This document shows, one piece after another, positions 59,756 to 64,000 of a stretch of 64,000 bases of DNA. The translations under genes were made by a program, and so were the position numbers. Below the pieces are notes generated by a model. That model was given only the letters and a program-made list of their open reading frames with translations. It made no database searches and had not been told where the DNA came from. The first letter of the stretch is position 1. Every line of letters starts with the position of its first letter. The stretch comes from Pelodera strongyloides. Its lineage: Eukaryota; Nematoda; Chromadorea; Rhabditida; Rhabditidae. Location: the NCBI GenBank assembly GCA_036852015.1, contig JAANDG010000323.1, forward strand, positions 20,001 through 84,000, written 5' to 3'.

Positions 59756-60104
59756 TGTTAACCACAATTGCCAAGCAGACCAATGTTCAAGGAGAGGTTC
59801 TGAGGAGCTCCGTGCCGGCGACAAGTAGTAGCAACTGAGGACTAACCAATTAAGTAAACAACAACAAACAATAGCGATCAATAACCAAATCAATCAATAA
59901 CAAGACAATTTGGTTAGAGGTTTATTGGTTGGTCACAATTCAATACAATACAGTAATAAAAATAAACGTATAAAGTAATCAATAGGAGAATCAATGGTCT
60001 ATTTCAAATAGAGCGATCACCAGAGTATGGTGGCTTCCTCTAGACGCCGATTAGTTTCCGGCAAATATCGGACAGTCCAAAGGGGGCGTTAGCAACCGTT
60101 AACA
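59756..60104 (-). repeat. 349-bp LTR (TG...CA)
   Basis: Bounded by a perfect terminal inverted repeat TGTTAAC...GTTAACA, starting TG and ending CA in both orientations as expected of LTRs. On the minus strand it contains an AATAAA polyadenylation-like signal ('ccaaccaataaacctc'). The primer-binding-like sequence follows after one base. A second LTR copy is not found. Confidence 0.7.
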
Positions 60105-60395
60105 CAATGTGCACGTCTAACTTGGAACGGAACCAGGACAATAATTATATCGAGCCTTAATAGACTTAATTAGGAAAACTCAATATGCCAATTAGAAGGG
60201 TAAATGATACACAGGTAATCGAGTGTGGTTACGGTAGTGAACTACCACAATAGAAAGGAAGAAGTAATAATTAGAGAAATTAACCTAGGTTTAAAACGGT
60301 GGGCCTGACTTAATTCATCAACAGGACGTGTAATTCATCAAAAAGCGTAAACAAATCCGGTTCGTAAAAATAAATAAATGGAAATATTTCACTTT

Positions 60396-62135
60396 TTAGT
60401 GAGTACTTCTCTGAATTCCTTGACCCATGAGATGCTCATATCTTTCGAGCTTGTCTTGCTGCTTATCATATGCCACCTTCATTTCCTTGATCTGAATAGA
60501 GAAAAAAATGAAATAACGCGTGTTTATTCCTTTTCAATCAAATGCAACAGTTACGCTAAATAATTGAATCCAACGCTTTATAGAAGAATCAAAGTCATCT
60601 TTATATTTTCTGGTACTTTAAAGATATGTGTTACCTTGCTTTGCATGGTTTTCTTTTCTTGTTTTAGAGTCAGATTCGCTTCTTCGAGCTAAATGAAATG
60701 ATTTTGGGATGGGCAAAGTAGGGTCATAGCTACTTTGGCACTGAGTGAGCTGCTTGACCTACTGTCGAAAATGGAACACCTTTGTTAGCACCATTATAAA
60801 CTCTTTAAGAGTACATATACATATGAATTGCTCGCCAACTACCATGTTTAGGGCGCAAAATAGCGACATTTCGCGAAATAATCAGTTCGAGTTCACTGTT
60901 AGCCCTTACTAGATTGATTATTTCTGATAATTCTCGTTTTTCGCCTAGTAATTTTCCATTGAACCGTTCCAGTTTTGAGCGAAAACGTTTAGCGAGGATA
61001 GAAGGTTGAAGGAGGAGAGTAGAAACGATACGGAGAAAATATAAAGCAGCTACCTACCTTCTTTACTGTACTATATTCTAACAAAAGCAGATCAGTAACG
61101 AAGTGAGTTTACGATTTACCTTTTGGGCGATGTGATTGACCTGCGGATCCTGGTACTCCGCCAGACACGTGATGAGACGTTCCTAAATGTGAATTCATTG
61201 CTGTGACCGTCCGGTACTTGAAAACCCAAAAAAAAACACAGAAAATTATATAAAAGAGCTGCAAATGAAAAAAGTAAGCAAAATGTAAGCGAAAAGGTGT
61301 AAACGCTTACAAGATAAAACTGCCAGTCCTCGCCGGGCCTCTTCTCCAAAGCAACTCCCTGTGCGGCCTGTGCCTAAACTTTTAAAGGTTTAAATCTACC
61401 TAGTAACCATTGCTCTTAAATACGTGCATTTCTGTATCGCTCGGCGAATATACATATGATATGGATACCACTATATTGTGGCACGCCGTGGCATGTTTGC
61501 AAGATGGTAGAACTGGGCGGGATTCGAGCCTGGGTCGCATGGGTGAGAGACGAGAACTTTGCCAGTGAGACAACGCGCTACTACTTTGCTCTACCTACGT
61601 GCTCCTTGATTTTGCGTTGCTTACTCATAAGCACTGATTTTAAAAAGAAGCTACCCTTCATAGGTTTGAAAAGGAGGAAGTGCGTGCAAATGCTACTGAC
61701 AATTCAGTAAAAAATCTCTCGCCATTACGCAAATTGATATATACTAACCGTTTGTACCGGAAAAAATAACTGGGCCTGTCCATAACCGTAGTACACTGGT
61801 TGCCCAGACCAATGTTGTCCAGCATAGTTCTGTTCGAAGTTGTAGGGGAGAGCAGGGACATGCGGAGCTCCTTGTCCAGAATAGACAGCGTTATCGTTCG
61901 CATTCTCTGCGACGTTGTAGGGGACATTCTGAAATGAAAAGCATTATTGCTTTTAATTACAAAGTTTAGCTCAATTCGTTTTTCGCAGTCTCATGTCCTT
62001 AATATTTACTTTCAGATCGATGTATTTTCCCTTGACGCCTTTCCCGCAGGTCTGTCTGGACGTCTCCCAGTAATCTCCGGATTCGAATAATACAAAACTA
62101 ACCAGATCATTTTGTTCTGCGCTATTTCCGTACAT
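60396..62135 (-). CDS. Tyr/Gly/Gln-rich plus coiled-coil protein, about 241 residues
   Basis: Seven exons in phase 0 on the minus strand: 62135-62010 (ATG; MYGNSAEQNDLVSFVLFESG), 61928-61749 (Pro/Tyr/Gly/Gln-rich: NVPYNVAEN, PALPYNFEQNYAGQHW, PVYYGYGQAQ), 61373-61311 (VALEKRPGEDWQFYL), 61182-61120 (ERLITCLAEYQDPQVNHIAQ), about 61053-60910 (its 5' border is uncertain; ends EKRELSEIINL), 60688-60635 (LEEANLTLKQEKKTMQSK) and 60491-60396 (IKEMKVAYDKQQDKLERYEH, stop TAA). Exon 2 is low-complexity and aromatic-rich, as in proteins that self-associate. The last three exons form a heptad-like coiled coil. No catalytic motif is seen and no family is recognised. It lies just upstream of the LTR element, which is in the same orientation and starts about 290 bases past the stop. 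Confidence 0.62.
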
Positions 62136-63080
62136 TTATCCTCTCTGGCAATGTTGATTAGGTACTGAAATAACTACACATAATCCTTTAAAAATAAAAC
62201 AACCATTCACATGAATTAAAACGAAGAACAACACTGCAACCTATAACAATTAGCTAATATGATGATGTGTAAATAAAATAATTGGATTCGAAATTCTATT
62301 GATCTTATTTTTGAAACACCTAACACACCTTTCCTTTTCTACGGTATGCGCAGCACGTCTCAGTATATTTAAATCGCAAAAAGAGTAAACAATTCACAAT
62401 ATATAATACGCAGTCCGGTCTGTCTGTCTGTGAGATTTCAGTGCGTGCAGTTAACGTAAAAGGCCTTAGGGCGCATTCGAGATGGACATTTTCCGGAAAA
62501 GAAAAGAAAAAAGTGGTTCGAGATGGACACAGAGAAAAAATAATAATACATGCAAAATAATTGCCGAAAATGCAAATGTACCGTAATTGAAACTAAAATC
62601 AATCGATCATTTGCATGTAAATGCGTGGCAATTGCATTCTTTTCAGGTGAAATACATCTCGAACCAAATCTTTTCCTTTTCTTTTCCGGAAATGTCCATC
62701 TCGAATGCGACCTAAGACTGCTTAGGCAAAAGCTAGAAATAGCTTCTTTTTTTTGATAATCGATATCTTATCAGATTATCGATCTGGCGAAGTGTCAAAT
62801 TTTCGAATGCCTGATTCCTATCGTAAACGTAAAACTTTCGGTAGAAACGAATTTTGTTCTAATCAAAAATCGATAAATCGATAATCTAAATTTTGGCAAC
62901 TTGCCAACTGAACTTAACGGCCATCCCAAACACAGTGAAATCGACCAAAAACGTCGAAAAATTTATCGAGAGATTCTGGCCTGGCTTGTTATAAACTTGT
63001 CAACTGATTTGGTATCTTTTGCGCTTAAAGCAAATGCACCCTGTCTAACGTTCGTCTTCTGGAGAACGAAGAATGTTGGC
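62136..63080. other. Upstream flank with an inverted repeat
   Basis: Contains an inverted repeat at 62465-62722 ('gcgcattcgagatggacatt' and 'gaaaagaaaagaaaa' against 'ttttcttttccggaaatgtc' and 'catctcgaatgcg'), and AT-rich DNA with several 'atcgata' motifs. No gene is apparent. The promoter of the 60.4-62.1 kb gene should lie within the first few hundred bases, but I recognise no specific element. Confidence 0.5.
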
Positions 63081-63099
63081 ACAGAAAAAAAGCAATAAT

Positions 63100-63780
63100 C
63101 AATCGATAATTTTTCCGAGAGCCAAAAACCGCCTTAGGAGTCGAGATAGAGTCTCGAGCCCTCTGATCGATATTCATCAACTTTGCAAGACGAGTTGAAT
63201 GGAGAAATTCAAAAAATCGGTATCGATCGATAATCTATAGAAGTAGCAAAAACCGCCTTAGGAGTGAAGATAGAGACTTGAGCCCTCTGATCGATATTGC
63301 TCAACTTCGGAAGATAAGATTAATGGTCAAACTCAAAAAATCGATATCGATCGATAATCTATAGAAATAGCACAGACCGCCTTAGGAGTGAAGATAGACA
63401 CTTGAGCCCTTTGATCGATCTTGCTCAACTTTGAAAGATAAGTTGAATGGTGAAATTCAAAAACCGATATCGATCGATAATCTATAGAAACAGCAAAAAC
63501 CGCCTTAGGAGTGAAGATAGCGACTTGAGCCCTCTGATCGATATTGCTCAACTTCGAAAGATAAGATTAATGGTCAAACTCAAAAAATCGGTATCGATCG
63601 ATAATCTATAGAAGTAGCAAAAACTGCCTTAGGAGCGAAGTTGAGACTTGAGCCCCCTGTTCGATATTGCTCAATATTGAAAGATAAGTTGAATGGTGAA
63701 ATTCAAAAAAACAGCAAAAACCGCCTTAGGAGTGAAGATAGCGACTTGAGCCCTCTGATCGATATGCTCAACTCCGAAAG
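63100..63780. repeat. Tandem repeat of about 122 bp, roughly six copies
   Basis: The phrase 'accgccttaggagtgaagat' recurs at about 63128, 63250, 63377, 63499, 63624 and 63720. Each unit also carries 'gagccctctgatcgatatt', 'gctcaacttc' and the palindromic 'atcgatcgataatctatag'. Copies differ by scattered substitutions; one is shortened. Satellite-like and noncoding. Confidence 0.88.
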
Positions 63781-64000
63781 TTAACATAAATACTAAATAT
63801 TTATTGACACATTAATCTGTGTGCATCAGTATGATGAAAGATATTCAGCGACAATTGAATGACCGTAGTTTTAATTATCTTAAAAAAAATTAATGTGAGT
63901 GTTCGTACATTACCATTAACATTAACATAATTAATGTGAATATTCGTACATGTACACGTACATTAAAGGAAGGCAGTCACGATCAATTTGTCGTTTTTAT

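Larger units (their letters stand above)
57900..60104 (-). mobile_element. LTR retroelement remnant with 5' LTR and gag-like broken ORFs
   Basis: Read on the minus strand: an LTR at 60104-59756, one spacer base, a primer-binding-site-like sequence at 59754-59731 (TGGTGTCCCGAAGATTCGAA...), then an internal region to about 57900. The internal region has consecutive polar open frames (59538-59338, 59313-58993, 58824-58591, 58509-58231, 58261-57938) in different phases, rich in Asn, Thr, Pro and Arg and without reverse transcriptase motifs. It resembles the gag part of an element, broken by stops and shifts. No 3' LTR or pol is seen within the window, so it is truncated or non-autonomous. Confidence 0.6.

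Overview
This is eukaryotic DNA, almost certainly from an invertebrate animal. The real genes are split into many short exons (about 40-180 nt) with GT-AG introns and short acceptors (TTTCAG, TTTTAG, TTTAAG) lacking long pyrimidine tracts. That style is most familiar from nematodes, but I cannot name the species. Intergenic and intronic DNA is packed with short inverted-repeat elements, tRNA-derived SINE-like copies, microsatellites and one LTR-type element. There are no operons, CRISPR arrays or bacterial signals.

Layout. 1-8.1 kb: no supported gene, only repeats. 8.13-20.6 kb (+): a large gene of about 36 exons encoding a Thr/Ser-rich mucin-like stalk, a C-type-lectin-like module, a hormone-receptor/sushi-like cysteine module, EGF-like modules, about seven hydrophobic helices with a class-B-GPCR-like third helix, and a long charged cytoplasmic tail. 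23.27-30.46 kb (+): an eight-exon F-box/WD40 gene, FBXW9-like, with repeats in its introns. 30.8-40.34 kb (-): two tandem paralogues of a membrane-anchored, DxD-containing putative glycosyltransferase. The distal copy closes completely in nine exons; the proximal copy lacks a recognisable signal-anchor exon.

42.9-49.34 kb (+): a gene with seven near-identical, symmetric 54-nt exons in a tandem array of about 311 bp units, each encoding the same 18-residue Tyr/Pro/Ala/His-rich peptide, followed by two divergent exons of the same type, a coiled-coil exon and a terminal exon. This is the most unusual object in the window. 54.6-55.8 kb (+): the 3' exons of an unidentified gene. 57.9-60.1 kb (-): remains of an LTR retroelement with one LTR, a primer-binding-site-like sequence and broken ORFs. 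60.4-62.1 kb (-): a seven-exon gene for a Gly/Tyr/Gln-rich plus coiled-coil protein of about 241 residues. 63.1-63.8 kb: a tandem repeat of about 122 bp.

Most inverted-repeat elements start and end in TTAA. Several unrelated interiors share the outer bases TTAAAGCGAAAT or TTAAAGG, suggesting a few TTAA-targeting (piggyBac-like) transposases mobilised many non-autonomous families. One such family contributes half an element to every intron of the tandem-exon array. Exon borders are read by eye and checked by intron phase; functional names rest on motif recognition, not a database search.
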